A DNA stretch of 9,224 bases from Planctomycetota bacterium (lineage in GTDB: Bacteria > Planctomycetota > GCA-002687715 > DRQF01), in NCBI GenBank assembly GCA_015485455.1, contig WFTN01000254.1:1-9224 (forward strand). The letters run 5' to 3'. The notes below the pieces were generated by a model that made no database searches, was not told where the DNA came from, and saw only the letters and a program-made list of their open reading frames with translations. Below are positions 1 through 8,953 of the stretch, in pieces (the first letter of the stretch is position 1; every line of letters starts with the position of its first letter). Position numbers and translations under genes: made by a program.

Positions 1-1560
<1,560 letters not shown>

Positions 1561-1562
1561 CC

Positions 1563-3113
1563 GTGACAAAGGTTGTCCATGAGAGAGTTGTCATCGTTGA
1601 CTATGGCTCTCAATACACTCAGCTCATTGCTCGGCGGGTTCGCGAGCATCATGTCTTTTGCACCATCACCACCCCAGACGTGGAGCGAGCCGAACTCCAT
1701 GAGCCTGGAGTCAAAGCCATCATCTTGTCCGGAGGTCCTTCCTCCGTCTATGGTGACGATGCACCGCGCTTGCCGGATGGCTTGATGGATGTTCAAGTTC
1801 CTATCCTTGGGATTTGCTATGGCATGCAGCTTCTGAGCCAACATTTTGGTGGCAAGGTAGAAGCAAGCAAAGAGCGGGAATTCGGTCGCAGACAGATTGA
1901 ATTGGTCAACGAAGACGTTTTGTTCCAAGGAACTCCCAAACAACAAGATGTTTGGATGAGCCATGGAGACCAAGTGAAGCAGCTTGATCAGGCCTTTGAG
2001 GTCTTGGCTAAGACCGACACTTGTCCATGGGCAGGCGTCCGCCACAAAGAACTGCCAATCTACGCGATCCAATTTCATCCAGAAGTTCATCACAGTGATC
2101 ACGGCAAACGAATCATTGGTAATTTCCTCTTTGACATTTGCGGTTGCAAGGGCGACTGGCAGATGTCCGCTTTCATTGACGAACAAATTGCAAAGATCAA
2201 GGAATCCGTGGGTAATCGCAAAGTGATTTGTGGTCTTTCCGGCGGTGTTGATTCGAGCGTTGCAGCGGTTCTTGTGCACCGAGCTATTGGCGATCAACTC
2301 TCATGCATTTTTGTCGACAATGGTGTGATGCGACTCAATGAAGGGGTGGAGGTAGAAGCTGCGTTCAAAGAGCATTTTCATATGGACTTCCACAGTGTGG
2401 ATGCTTCTGAAAAATTCTTGTCGCAGTTGGCTGGGACGGATGACCCTGAAAAGAAGCGTCGCATCATTGGACATCTTTTCATCGAAGTGTTTGAAGAGAA
2501 AGCCAAAGAGTTCGACGACGTCGGGTTTCTCGTTCAGGGTACCCTCTATCCCGACGTCGTTGAGTCTGTTTCCGTCCGTGGGGGCCCGAGCCAAACTATT
2601 AAGAGTCACCACAACGTCGGTGGTCTTCCGGAGAAGCTCGGATTTGAACTTATTGAACCTCTCCGTGATCTCTTCAAGGATGAAGTGCGGGCTGTAGGTC
2701 GCGAGTTGGGAATTCCGGAAGTCCTTATTGGACGCCATCCTTTCCCTGGCCCAGGATTAGCAGTTCGGATTCTGGGGGAGGTCACAGCTGAGCATGTTGA
2801 TTTGCTGCAGAAGGCCGACGTCATTCTTCAAGAGGAAATGCGCACAGAGGGCATCTACGACGAGATCTGGCAAGCCTTTTGCGTCTTGTTACCAATCCAC
2901 TCTGTGGGAGTCATGGGCGATGAACGAACTTACGAGAAAGCCTGTGCTGTTCGTTGCGTGAACTCTACCGATGGGATGACTGCCGATTGGTACCCTATGC
3001 CCTATGAGATCATGGCAAAGATCTCGAATCGAATTATCAATGAAGTTCGGGGCATCAATCGCGTGGTTTACGATATCTCAAGTAAACCACCGGCGACTAT
3101 CGAGTGGGAGTGA
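1563..3113 (+). CDS. guaA: GMP synthase (glutamine-hydrolysing)
   Basis: Converts XMP, glutamine and ATP to GMP, completing the branch begun by guaB. The protein is a single chain of 516 residues. The N-terminal class I glutamine amidotransferase domain (about 8-195) carries GGPSSVYG, the nucleophile Cys85 in GICYGMQ, and His172/Glu174 in FHPEVHH. The ATP pyrophosphatase domain follows, with P-loop SGGVDSS at 226-232. The C-terminal XMP-binding and dimerisation domain contains HPFPGPGLAVR and ends SSKPPATIEWE, as expected. The start is GTG, two bases after the guaB stop. No other start codon lies in frame near the conserved IVDYGSQYTQLIARR, and no clear Shine-Dalgarno precedes it, so translational coupling to guaB is likely. 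The gene ends 32 bases from the convergent methyltransferase gene. Confidence 0.98.
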   Translation: MTKVVHERVVIVDYGSQYTQLIARRVREHHVFCTITTPDVERAELHEPGVKAIILSGGPSSVYGDDAPRLPDGLMDVQVPILGICYGMQLLSQHFGGKVEASKEREFGRRQIELVNEDVLFQGTPKQQDVWMSHGDQVKQLDQAFEVLAKTDTCPWAGVRHKELPIYAIQFHPEVHHSDHGKRIIGNFLFDICGCKGDWQMSAFIDEQIAKIKESVGNRKVICGLSGGVDSSVAAVLVHRAIGDQLSCIFVDNGVMRLNEGVEVEAAFKEHFHMDFHSVDASEKFLSQLAGTDDPEKKRRIIGHLFIEVFEEKAKEFDDVGFLVQGTLYPDVVESVSVRGGPSQTIKSHHNVGGLPEKLGFELIEPLRDLFKDEVRAVGRELGIPEVLIGRHPFPGPGLAVRILGEVTAEHVDLLQKADVILQEEMRTEGIYDEIWQAFCVLLPIHSVGVMGDERTYEKACAVRCVNSTDGMTADWYPMPYEIMAKISNRIINEVRGINRVVYDISSKPPATIEWE

Positions 3114-3145
3114 CCCCCTTCGTGACAGCAGCAAGGACTTTTTGT

Positions 3146-4543
3146 TCAGCGAACACTTTGTTGGACGAAACTTGGTCCTAGAAGATTGCGGAATCGCCCG
3201 TTTTCCCAGCGGGCAAAACCCAATGGATGGCCTTGGTAGCGCAAGAGGATCTGCTTGCCAATTTGCATTTTTTCTATGGATGGGTTTAGCTCCCCTCCAT
3301 AGAGAAAATGCCGGGCCTCATCGCGGCTAACTTCTAAGAAATTGCGGCGAAAGGACGCCCCGAATGCAAGGGCGAATTCCTGATGCAAAAGTGCTTCACC
3401 TTCACTCAAAGTCGCGATTCTCAAGCCTCGACGGTTAAGCCCTAGAGTCCGCGCTACCCGTAAAAACCCCGGTGGATTGAGAATCACTTTGCCATCCCGG
3501 ACCTCTAAAGATCCAGGGCATTGGCTTAGTTCAAAGTCGAAGTTTTGCTTCAGAGTTTGCTGCAAGGAGATCAATGGAGATGAAACCTCACTCCCAGCAT
3601 TGCTCAAGTCATTTCGGTTTGGGGCTTGGCCAGCTTTCTTGAAGGCAGCGACGAAGAATCCGCCGGTGTCGTAGTGGTGGGGAGAAACCCAAAGATATCC
3701 ATCTTGGGTGACGCTCTTGGACAGTTCTGGAATTGTCTCGCCTAGGTCACAGGTCAGCAGCTCATGGGGGTGTCGGTGGACAAAATTCGCTATCGCCAGC
3801 TGGTTCTCTTCTGGGGATAAGGCGCAGGTGGAATAGATCAACACACCCCCAGGTGCCAATGATTGAAGGGCTGATTCGAGCAGTTCTTGCTGTGTTTTGG
3901 TGATCTTGCGGAATCGCTTGGGATTCCAGCCCCGCAGGGCTTGGCGGTCTTTGCGAAGAGTCCCTTCTCCAGAGCAGGGGGCGTCGACCAAAATGGCATC
4001 AAAGGCTTCGGGCAGGAGTTTTCCGATTTCGCGACCGTCTTGTTGAGCAACGACACAATTGGAATGTCCAAGGCGCACCAGGTTGGCGACCAAGACTTGA
4101 AGACGGCTGGCAGAGGGTTCATTGGCGACAATCAATGAGTTCTCCATGGCAAAAGAAGCGATTTGCGTCGTTTTTGAGCCGGGAGCTGCGCACAGGTCAA
4201 GGATGAGAGTGGCTTTGGGATTGAGTCGCCTGAGGACTTCCGCTGGTATCATCGAGGCCGCTTCTTGAAGATAGAAGAATCCCAAACGATGTTCCAACAG
4301 TGTCCCGGGATTCTTGGCACCTATTAAGGTGAAGCCCTCTGCTAGAAACGGCAGGGTTTCTAAGGTCCAATTTTGCTCTTGGACTAATTGGGCCCACGAT
4401 TCTTTGGTGAGTTTCTTGGGATTGCGTCGGAGAGTTATTGGCAAGGGACGCTGAGCGGTCTCGACAAATTCTTCCACTGCTCCAGTTCCTCCCAAGAATG
4501 GGCGGATATGGTCTAAGAACTTTTCTGGTATTTTGGCTGCCAT
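3146..4543 (-). CDS. rsmF: RsmF-type rRNA (cytosine-C5) methyltransferase
   Basis: SAM-dependent RNA m5C methyltransferase of the RsmB/RsmF (NOL1/NOP2/Sun) family. E. coli RsmF methylates C1407 of 16S rRNA, and the same target is plausible here but not shown. The protein has 465 residues, close to E. coli RsmF. In order: an N-terminal segment with QRPLPITLRRNP (about 31-42); FYLQEAASM (90-98); SAM loop DLCAAPGSKTTQ (116-127); motif IV DAPCSGEGTLRKD with Cys190; motif VI YSTCALSPEEN with catalytic Cys240; and a C-terminal PUA-like segment from about 355 (ALAFGASF, HFLYGGELN, LGFARWENGRFRN). The RKD after motif IV and the C-terminal domain favour RsmF over RsmB. A stop codon lies three codons upstream of the ATG, which fixes the earliest start; no good Shine-Dalgarno is present. 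It probably shares a transcript with the peptidase gene 73 bp upstream. A long inverted repeat lies within the C-terminal coding part. Confidence 0.88.
   Translation of the reverse strand: MAAKIPEKFLDHIRPFLGGTGAVEEFVETAQRPLPITLRRNPKKLTKESWAQLVQEQNWTLETLPFLAEGFTLIGAKNPGTLLEHRLGFFYLQEAASMIPAEVLRRLNPKATLILDLCAAPGSKTTQIASFAMENSLIVANEPSASRLQVLVANLVRLGHSNCVVAQQDGREIGKLLPEAFDAILVDAPCSGEGTLRKDRQALRGWNPKRFRKITKTQQELLESALQSLAPGGVLIYSTCALSPEENQLAIANFVHRHPHELLTCDLGETIPELSKSVTQDGYLWVSPHHYDTGGFFVAAFKKAGQAPNRNDLSNAGSEVSSPLISLQQTLKQNFDFELSQCPGSLEVRDGKVILNPPGFLRVARTLGLNRRGLRIATLSEGEALLHQEFALAFGASFRRNFLEVSRDEARHFLYGGELNPSIEKMQIGKQILLRYQGHPLGFARWENGRFRNLLGPSFVQQSVR
3265..3311. repeat. 16-bp-arm inverted repeat inside the rsmF-type gene
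   Basis: Arms 3265-3280 and 3296-3311 pair over all 16 positions, with one T-G wobble (3272 with 3304). After one mismatch, three further G-C pairs (3282-3284 with 3292-3294) leave a 7-base loop. The G-U pair forms only in + strand RNA, that is guaA read-through. In the methyltransferase mRNA the same position is an A-C mismatch. No T tract follows on either strand, so it is not a standard intrinsic terminator. It lies about 150 bp past the guaA stop and codes for HFLYGGELNPSIEKM of the methyltransferase. The pairing is directly visible; the function is unknown. Confidence 0.75.
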
Positions 4544-4616
4544 AGATCGTCAATAAATCCGCTTAAATGCTGTTGGGAGAGTGTGTGCGTTTTGCCCCGG
4601 GGATAACCGGAGGATT

Positions 4617-5963
4617 CTATCGCCCAGGAATGGCAAAGGTTGGCAAACTTTCGTGGTTTGCTTCATCTCGTGCTTGGACTGCGAATAGCCAATCATCCTT
4701 TGACTCCTCCAATTCGCATTTGAGTACGAGCCCAACATTTCTTGATTTCGTCCAAGTTGGTTCATGGGTTCGGCGCATCAGGATACGATAGGATTTGGCC
4801 CCAGGTACGGACTTCCAACTGAGGTTGGTGTTATTTGAGAGACGGCTCGAAATATAGGCAGCAGCAGGGGGGCGTGGTGCCCGTGCGAGGGACAAAATCG
4901 CAGCGGCGTTGATGCGCGCGACGCGGGCAATGTAAGCGGGGTCGACATTTTCTGGGAAGTCGCCATAGCGGATGCCATTTTCGATACGGGGGTCTTGGTG
5001 TTGCTGGGTGAAGTTCTCTTTTGCTTCTGTCATCCTGAGAGCGGCGTACCCCAACTCAGTAAAGGGGCGGTGGTCTCCTCCACGCAAGAAACGGTCGAGT
5101 CGAAAAATCAGGCGGATTTTCATCTTGGGCACATAGGTTGCGGCCGCATCCGCCAAATAGCGGGCCCATTGCCGGGAAGGGCTGTCGCTTTCGCTGGGGA
5201 CGCGAGCGAGTCGTTTCACGCGTTCATGGGAGTTACGCCGTGCTTGTGGCCTTCCTTGTGAGAAGACCCGGACGACGAATTCTTCGTTCTTACCATTTTT
5301 GTCTTTGGCACCGCCAATGATGTCGTTGGTGATCATGGCTTCAACTTGGACTTGGCTCTTGTCCATTTGCTGAGCCAGATTCTTGGCACCCCAAAGGCCT
5401 TGTTCTTCAGCAGTGAGGGCGGCGAAAATGATAGTCGCTTTCGTTTCCACTGTTGCCAAAACTCGGGCCAGTTCCATGACGGCGGCGGTTCCGCTGCCGT
5501 CATCATTGGCTCCAGGGGCATCGGTGGTGACATCATTGCGCTTGCTCGCCCGGGAATCGTAGTGCCCACTGACAACAATCACACGCTCGGGCTCGCTGCC
5601 ATGAAGTATGGCCAGAACACTCCGAATCTCTTTGACTTTCAACTTTGAAAGGGCCAGCCGATCACCCCGAGCAAATTTGCGGGGGTCAAAGGAGTCGTAG
5701 CGAACGAGCATGCGTCCCGAGCTGGAGGCTGCACATTTTTCAAAGTGTTTCTTGATCCACTTGCCAGCCTCTACGATGCCTCGTTTCTTGCCGGTTGACA
5801 GAGCATGGCGCGTTCCGAAGGAGGCAAGCCTGTTGATGTGAGCTTGAATTCGATTGGAGTCAATGCGCTTAAGGGCATCAGAAATCACTTTGTCCTGAGA
5901 TTGCAGGGGGATGGCAAATGCCAAAGAAAGTGCCAAGACGATCAGTTTGAGTTGGGGCGACAT
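4617..5963 (-). CDS. secreted M28-family zinc aminopeptidase with C-terminal fibronectin III-like domain
   Basis: Predicted exported metallopeptidase of family M28, whose members use two zinc ions, mostly as aminopeptidases. The substrate is unknown. The protein has 448 residues from the ATG at 5963. Residues 1-23 form a signal peptide: Lys6 in a short charged start, then hydrophobic LIVLALSLAFAIPL. There is no lipobox Cys. Expected metal and catalytic residues are visible: His134 and Asp136 in SGHYDS, Asp154 in GANDDGSG, Glu186/Glu187 in TAEEQG, Asp214 in TNDIIG, and His298 in GGDHRPF. Residues about 368-446 resemble a fibronectin III module (LSWKSVPGAKSYRILMRR). The start is decided by AAGGAG six bases upstream; a longer in-frame form from 6110 would bury the signal peptide. 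It is probably co-transcribed with the methyltransferase gene downstream and is divergent from the small gene at 6109. Confidence 0.9.
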   Translation of the reverse strand: MSPQLKLIVLALSLAFAIPLQSQDKVISDALKRIDSNRIQAHINRLASFGTRHALSTGKKRGIVEAGKWIKKHFEKCAASSSGRMLVRYDSFDPRKFARGDRLALSKLKVKEIRSVLAILHGSEPERVIVVSGHYDSRASKRNDVTTDAPGANDDGSGTAAVMELARVLATVETKATIIFAALTAEEQGLWGAKNLAQQMDKSQVQVEAMITNDIIGGAKDKNGKNEEFVVRVFSQGRPQARRNSHERVKRLARVPSESDSPSRQWARYLADAAATYVPKMKIRLIFRLDRFLRGGDHRPFTELGYAALRMTEAKENFTQQHQDPRIENGIRYGDFPENVDPAYIARVARINAAAILSLARAPRPPAAAYISSRLSNNTNLSWKSVPGAKSYRILMRRTHEPTWTKSRNVGLVLKCELEESKDDWLFAVQARDEANHESLPTFAIPGR

Positions 5964-5969
5964 GAGAAA

Positions 5970-5975
5970 CTCCTT
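5970..5975 (-). promoter_or_regulatory. ribosome binding site of the M28 peptidase gene
   Basis: Read on the - strand this is AAGGAG, six bases before the ATG at 5963-5961. Because the signal peptide begins at that ATG, it settles the start 49 codons inside the longest open frame. Confidence 0.75.
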
Positions 5976-6059
5976 GTGGCTGCATTGGATCTTTCCCGGG
6001 ACTACTTGTCTATGGGTTGGGTGGGAGAAGGCAGAATTCCCTTGAAATCGTGCAAGAAT

Positions 6060-6073
6060 GATACCATGGTATC
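6060..6073. promoter_or_regulatory. perfect 14-bp palindrome, candidate operator
   Basis: GATACCATGGTATC is its own reverse complement. It lies in the 145-bp divergent region between the peptidase gene and the small ribbon-helix-helix-like gene, 36 bp before the latter's ATG. Its half-site recurs as GATAC at 6076-6080, and GGTA appears at 6087-6090, so tandem half-sites run toward the small gene. The palindrome is certain. Operator function, and binding by the neighbouring gene's product, are inference. No convincing -35/-10 pair was found in the region. Confidence 0.45.
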
Positions 6074-6108
6074 TCGATACATAGGTGGTAATTGGCGGAG
6101 GGAATTCC

Positions 6109-6366
6109 ATGGCAGAACGGAAAATTAAGATTGAACGGGTTCAAACCGGAATCAGGATTGAAAGACGTATACTTAAAGTCCTCAAAGGTTTAGCTGAGTT
6201 TCATGACATCAGTCTTGGTGATCTCATGGAAGGTATCGTCTTGCATAGTTTTGAGGGGAAATCACCGTTTGGGATGAGATCTTTGGCGGTGATCGAAAGT
6301 CTCAGGAAGATTTATGGTCTCGACTTGGATGCCCAGGCTTCACACAAACTGGTGGAGGAGAGCTAA
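6109..6366 (+). CDS. small ribbon-helix-helix-like protein, function unknown
   Basis: Protein of 85 residues, basic at the N-terminus. Residues about 4-47 fit a ribbon-helix-helix (Arc/CopG-type) pattern: a short strand (IERVQTGIRI), a first helix (ERRILKVLKGLAEFHD), a turn (ISLGD) and a second helix (LMEGIVLHSFEG). A short C-terminal helix (SLAVIESLRKIYGLDL) follows. Such folds usually bind DNA as dimers through the strand, which would make this a small regulator; that role is inferred from pattern alone. From memory, similar conserved hypothetical proteins with this N-terminus occur in other bacteria. The start at 6109 has GGAGGG at 6097-6102, six bases upstream; an in-frame ATG at 6085 lacks a site. 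The gene is divergent from the peptidase gene, with a palindrome between them. It could instead be a component of a toxin-antitoxin-like pair, but no partner toxin gene adjoins it. Confidence 0.75.
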   Translation: MAERKIKIERVQTGIRIERRILKVLKGLAEFHDISLGDLMEGIVLHSFEGKSPFGMRSLAVIESLRKIYGLDLDAQASHKLVEES

Positions 6367-6469
6367 GCCGATTCCCCATGAGTGCTGTATTGTGACTGCA
6401 TTTTCCTCAAGCTTTTCTGCTCCTCCACACGATTATGGAGAAGAAGCACTCGATTAGGGATTTATTCTC

Positions 6470-7795
6470 ATGGATACATTTGTAGGTGGGCAATCGGCTG
6501 AGTTGATTGCGCTTGCTGAGAAAATTGTGAACGGGGAAGCCTGCGAGATTCCATTCGATATGGAAGATTCTGCTGCTCTCGATAAACTGCGAGCGACAGT
6601 AAGAAAGCGAAATAGCGAAATCTTGGATGAACAAGTGGCGCTATCGGTTTCGATCAATGAGACCGCCGTTTTTGCTGTCACTTTGGCTTCGGACCTTTCT
6701 GATGTGGCAATCGAGTCCGATTCCATTGCTTCCGCATCGGTGGAGTTGGAAGCAACAGTGAAAGATCTCAACACCCATGCCAATGGGGTTCTTGAACGAG
6801 CTGAGATCGCCAGTGGAGCAGCCAACTCTTGCGTGAGTTCCATGCGTGAAACAACCTCCGCGATGCAAGACATTGATTCATCGGTGGAAGGCGCGCGGCA
6901 GCGAGTTGGGGAGCTGGCTGGTTTTTCCAAGGAATTGGGGAAAATCACAAAGACAATCCGCGAGATCGCCGCACAAACGAATCTTCTCGCCCTCAACGCC
7001 ACGATCGAAGCGGCTCGTGCCGGGGAAGCTGGCAAAGGGTTTGCAGTTGTTGCCAATGAAGTGAAGGCCCTTTCGGGGCAAACTGCGGCGGAGACCGTGG
7101 TTATTGAGCAATTGCTTGAGTCCATTCAGAATGAGATCGTCCTGGTATCCAATGCTATGGAACAAAGTGCTCAGGCCGTGGGGCGGGGCAACGAAGCGGT
7201 AGACGCAGTCGGCAATTTCATTCAAGAATTGGATGAGTCTACTCAGTCAACTCATTCGAGCATGCAACAAGTGGCAGATGTCCTCGCCAGTCAGAGCCAA
7301 GCCATCGCTGAGATCTCGGGAAATGTCACCGAAGTTTCCAAGAAAGCCGATCGTTGTGGCGTCAGTGTTGGCAAGATTGTTGATGCCGCAGCCCAAGGTG
7401 ACACCACCATTATGCCATTCTTGACAGACTTGGCTTCTAAAGATATTCCTGGAAAGATCGTCAAGCTGGCGAAGTCGGACCATGTCATTTGGAAGAAACG
7501 CCTTTACGCCATGCTTGTGGGCCGCGAAGGTCTGCGGGCAGAAGAATTGGCAGATTGCCATTCTTGCCGCTTGGGCAAGTGGTATGACGGGGTGGATGCT
7601 GAGTACTCTCCCAAGTACGCTTCCTTCCGCGACTTGCGAGATCCTCATCGTTTGGTTCATGAGCATGGGATTGCTGCGGTCAAGCTCTACAACAGTGGCC
7701 GCCTTAACGAAGCTATTGGCGAAGTGGCTCAGGTCGAGTCGGCATCTCAAGACGTCTTGAGGTTGCTTGCCCAGTTGGAAGGGGAGATGCCTTAA
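6470..7795 (+). CDS. cytoplasmic methyl-accepting chemotaxis protein with C-terminal CZB zinc-binding domain
   Basis: Soluble chemoreceptor of 441 residues with no transmembrane segment, in architecture like Helicobacter TlpD. Residues 1-55 are a short N-terminal region, possibly a degenerate HAMP-like unit. A long coiled coil contains the highly conserved kinase-control tip, [22 protein letters not shown] (two adjoining stretches, 164-185), followed by [14 protein letters not shown]. From about 335 a CZB domain shows the expected zinc ligands: His338 (HVIWKK), Cys366 in [12 protein letters not shown], and His393 and His397 in DPHRLVH. An extra Cys at 363 is also present. CZB domains bind zinc and in known receptors respond to zinc, oxidants or hypochlorite; the ligand here is unknown. 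There is no C-terminal CheR-tethering pentapeptide. The site AGGGA lies nine bases before the ATG. The gene has its own strong terminator, separating it from the cheY-type operon. CheA and CheW are not in the window. Confidence 0.93.
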   Translation: MDTFVGGQSAELIALAEKIVNGEACEIPFDMEDSAALDKLRATVRKRNSEILDEQVALSVSINETAVFAVTLASDLSDVAIESDSIASASVELEATVKDLNTHANGVLERAEIASGAANSCVSSMRETTSAMQDIDSSVEGARQRVGELAGFSKELGKITKTIREIAAQTNLLALNATIEAARAGEAGKGFAVVANEVKALSGQTAAETVVIEQLLESIQNEIVLVSNAMEQSAQAVGRGNEAVDAVGNFIQELDESTQSTHSSMQQVADVLASQSQAIAEISGNVTEVSKKADRCGVSVGKIVDAAAQGDTTIMPFLTDLASKDIPGKIVKLAKSDHVIWKKRLYAMLVGREGLRAEELADCHSCRLGKWYDGVDAEYSPKYASFRDLRDPHRLVHEHGIAAVKLYNSGRLNEAIGEVAQVESASQDVLRLLAQLEGEMP

Positions 7796-7898
7796 CCCCG
7801 ATGGCTGATGAGTTCGGCTTTGGGGGCATTGGAAGGCTCATGACCTTCGCGCTTTGCAATCAATCATCTTCATATTTTTTGTATCGGTCACGAATTCG

Positions 7899-7940
7899 AA
7901 AAAAGCCCGACGGTGAACAACCGTTGGGCTTTCTTTTTTT
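7899..7940 (+). terminator. strong intrinsic terminator after the chemoreceptor gene
   Basis: Arms 7902-7914 and 7920-7932 form a 13-bp stem (AAAGCCC-ACGGT with one G-T wobble) and a 5-base loop. After one C, a run of seven T (7934-7940) follows. The A run at 7899-7904 means the element could also stop transcripts on the - strand. It lies 104 bp after the chemoreceptor stop and 132 bp before the cheY-type gene, so these are likely separate units. The rest of the 277-bp gap (7796-8072) shows no further gene; it should hold the promoter for the next operon, but no clear -35/-10 pair stands out. Confidence 0.9.
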
Positions 7941-8072
7941 CGTCCAGTTTCAGCTGTCTTTCTTGCTTCATCCCTCGACTTGGGCATTTGCCTCAAGAAT
8001 ACCTTCAGTGATTGGCCAGTCCGGGACGATCAGAACTACGTGGGATATTTCACATTCGTAGGAGCATAAAGT

Positions 8073-8438
8073 ATGAAAATCTTGATTTGCGATGACTCAA
8101 TGGCCATGCGGCGCATTGTCAACAGAACACTGAGACAAGCTGGATTCGAAGATCACGAGGTGGTCGAAGCCGAAAACGGCAAGCTTGGCCTGGAAACAAC
8201 GGAAACAGAGTCTCCCGACCTCATCTTGAGTGACTGGAACATGCCTGAAATGACGGGAATCCAATTTCTAGAAGCACTTCGGGCTAAGGGTGACAAAACT
8301 CCTTTCGGATTCATTACTACAGAGCAGACCCCGGAGATGCGTCAATTGGCTATCGAAACCGGGGCTGACTTCTTGCTGCCAAAGCCGTTTACACCGGCAG
8401 AGATGGCAGAAAAAATCGGCAACTTCCTCTCGGAATAA
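8073..8438 (+). CDS. stand-alone CheY-type response regulator receiver
   Basis: Single receiver domain of 121 residues with no output domain, so it acts by binding a partner when phosphorylated. Conserved residues are Asp7/Asp8 (metal), the phosphorylation site Asp54 in SDWNMPEMTG, Thr82 in FITTEQ, and Lys104 in LLPKPFTP. The WNMPxMxG context is typical of chemotaxis CheY proteins. One deviation: the position matching Tyr106 of E. coli CheY (three before the conserved Lys) is Leu101, with a Phe one place earlier, so the usual aromatic switch is altered. AGGAG lies eight bases before the ATG. A CheC/CheX-like gene follows after 32 bp, consistent with a receiver-phosphatase pair. The receiver's target (flagellar switch, pilus motor or other) cannot be told from the window, so no gene symbol is assigned. 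Confidence 0.95.
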   Translation: MKILICDDSMAMRRIVNRTLRQAGFEDHEVVEAENGKLGLETTETESPDLILSDWNMPEMTGIQFLEALRAKGDKTPFGFITTEQTPEMRQLAIETGADFLLPKPFTPAEMAEKIGNFLSE

Positions 8439-8470
8439 CAAATCAGAACACAAGAATAGGAACGACTATC

Positions 8471-8953
8471 ATGGCCTTAAATTCACCCAACGCAGAATCT
8501 CTCAACTCGCTTCTTGAGATGCTTCTGGGCGAGGACTTAGGTGTTTCTTGCGCAGAAGGCGGCGTTGACTTGGGTTCTATCAAGAAACCTTATGGGTCTT
8601 TGCTCATTGATGACACCGACGAAGTCGTAGGTGTTATTCTTGCAGACTTGACCGCGGCAGTTTCTTTGGGCGGGCAATTGATGATGCTCCCCGTGGGAGG
8701 ATTGGAAGATCAGATTGACGAGAAAGATCCAACAGCATTGGTCATCGACGCCGTCTCTGAAGTCTTCAACAATTTAACAGTCACAATGAACACCATTGAG
8801 GGCAATCCTCATGTGAGATCGAAGCCAACAAAAGAGTTGGCATCGATCATCGCGGATGATGAACAAGATTGGATCTCTTCAGCTTCTCAAAAGACGGAAT
8901 ACACCGGAAAGTTCCTCTGCGGCGACGGCATTGTTCAGGTAATTTCCAAATGA
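8471..8953 (+). CDS. probable CheC/CheX-class CheY-phosphatase
   Basis: Acidic protein of 160 residues. The CheC/CheX/FliY phosphatases share an active-site signature Asp/Ser-x3-Glu-x2-Asn. Here DAVSEVFN fits it with Asp93, Glu97 and Asn100, and a Pro (119) follows at roughly the spacing seen in the family. The preceding part matches the family pattern of strands and helix before the active-site helix: YGSLLIDDTDEVVGVIL, then ADLTAAVSLGGQLMMLP. Only one such signature is seen, as in CheX; CheC and FliY often have two. The C-terminus ends in a probable strand (YTGKFLCGDGIVQVIS). Its place 32 bp after a stand-alone receiver gene strongly supports a role in removing phosphate from that protein. 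Overall similarity is otherwise loose, so a catalytically silent or adaptor relative is possible. AGGA is nine bases upstream of the ATG. The stop overlaps the next gene's ATG. Confidence 0.6.
   Translation: MALNSPNAESLNSLLEMLLGEDLGVSCAEGGVDLGSIKKPYGSLLIDDTDEVVGVILADLTAAVSLGGQLMMLPVGGLEDQIDEKDPTALVIDAVSEVFNNLTVTMNTIEGNPHVRSKPTKELASIIADDEQDWISSASQKTEYTGKFLCGDGIVQVISK

Noticed and set aside
3114..3145. Intrinsic terminator between the convergent genes (CCTT/AAGG stem then five T)
   Set aside because: Stem is only 4 bp with a 12-base loop; not credible as a terminator.
4544..4616. GC-rich CCCCGGGG element and a 6-bp stem between the peptidase and methyltransferase genes
   Set aside because: No T tract follows on either strand, and the stem is short; no function supported.
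5964..6110. Longer M28 peptidase frame starting at 6110 on the - strand
   Set aside because: The extra 49 residues are not family-like and would place the signal peptide internally; the ATG at 5963 has AAGGAG.
6345..6374. Sigma-28-like motility promoter (AAAC, then GCCGATT) before the chemoreceptor gene
   Set aside because: Spacing and -35-like element do not match the consensus.
7832..7848. GAAGG...CCTTC inverted repeat after the chemoreceptor stop
   Set aside because: Only 5-bp arms; expected by chance.
7801..8061. 86-codon + strand open frame in the gap after the chemoreceptor gene
   Set aside because: It runs through the strong terminator hairpin, has no family resemblance and no convincing ribosome site.
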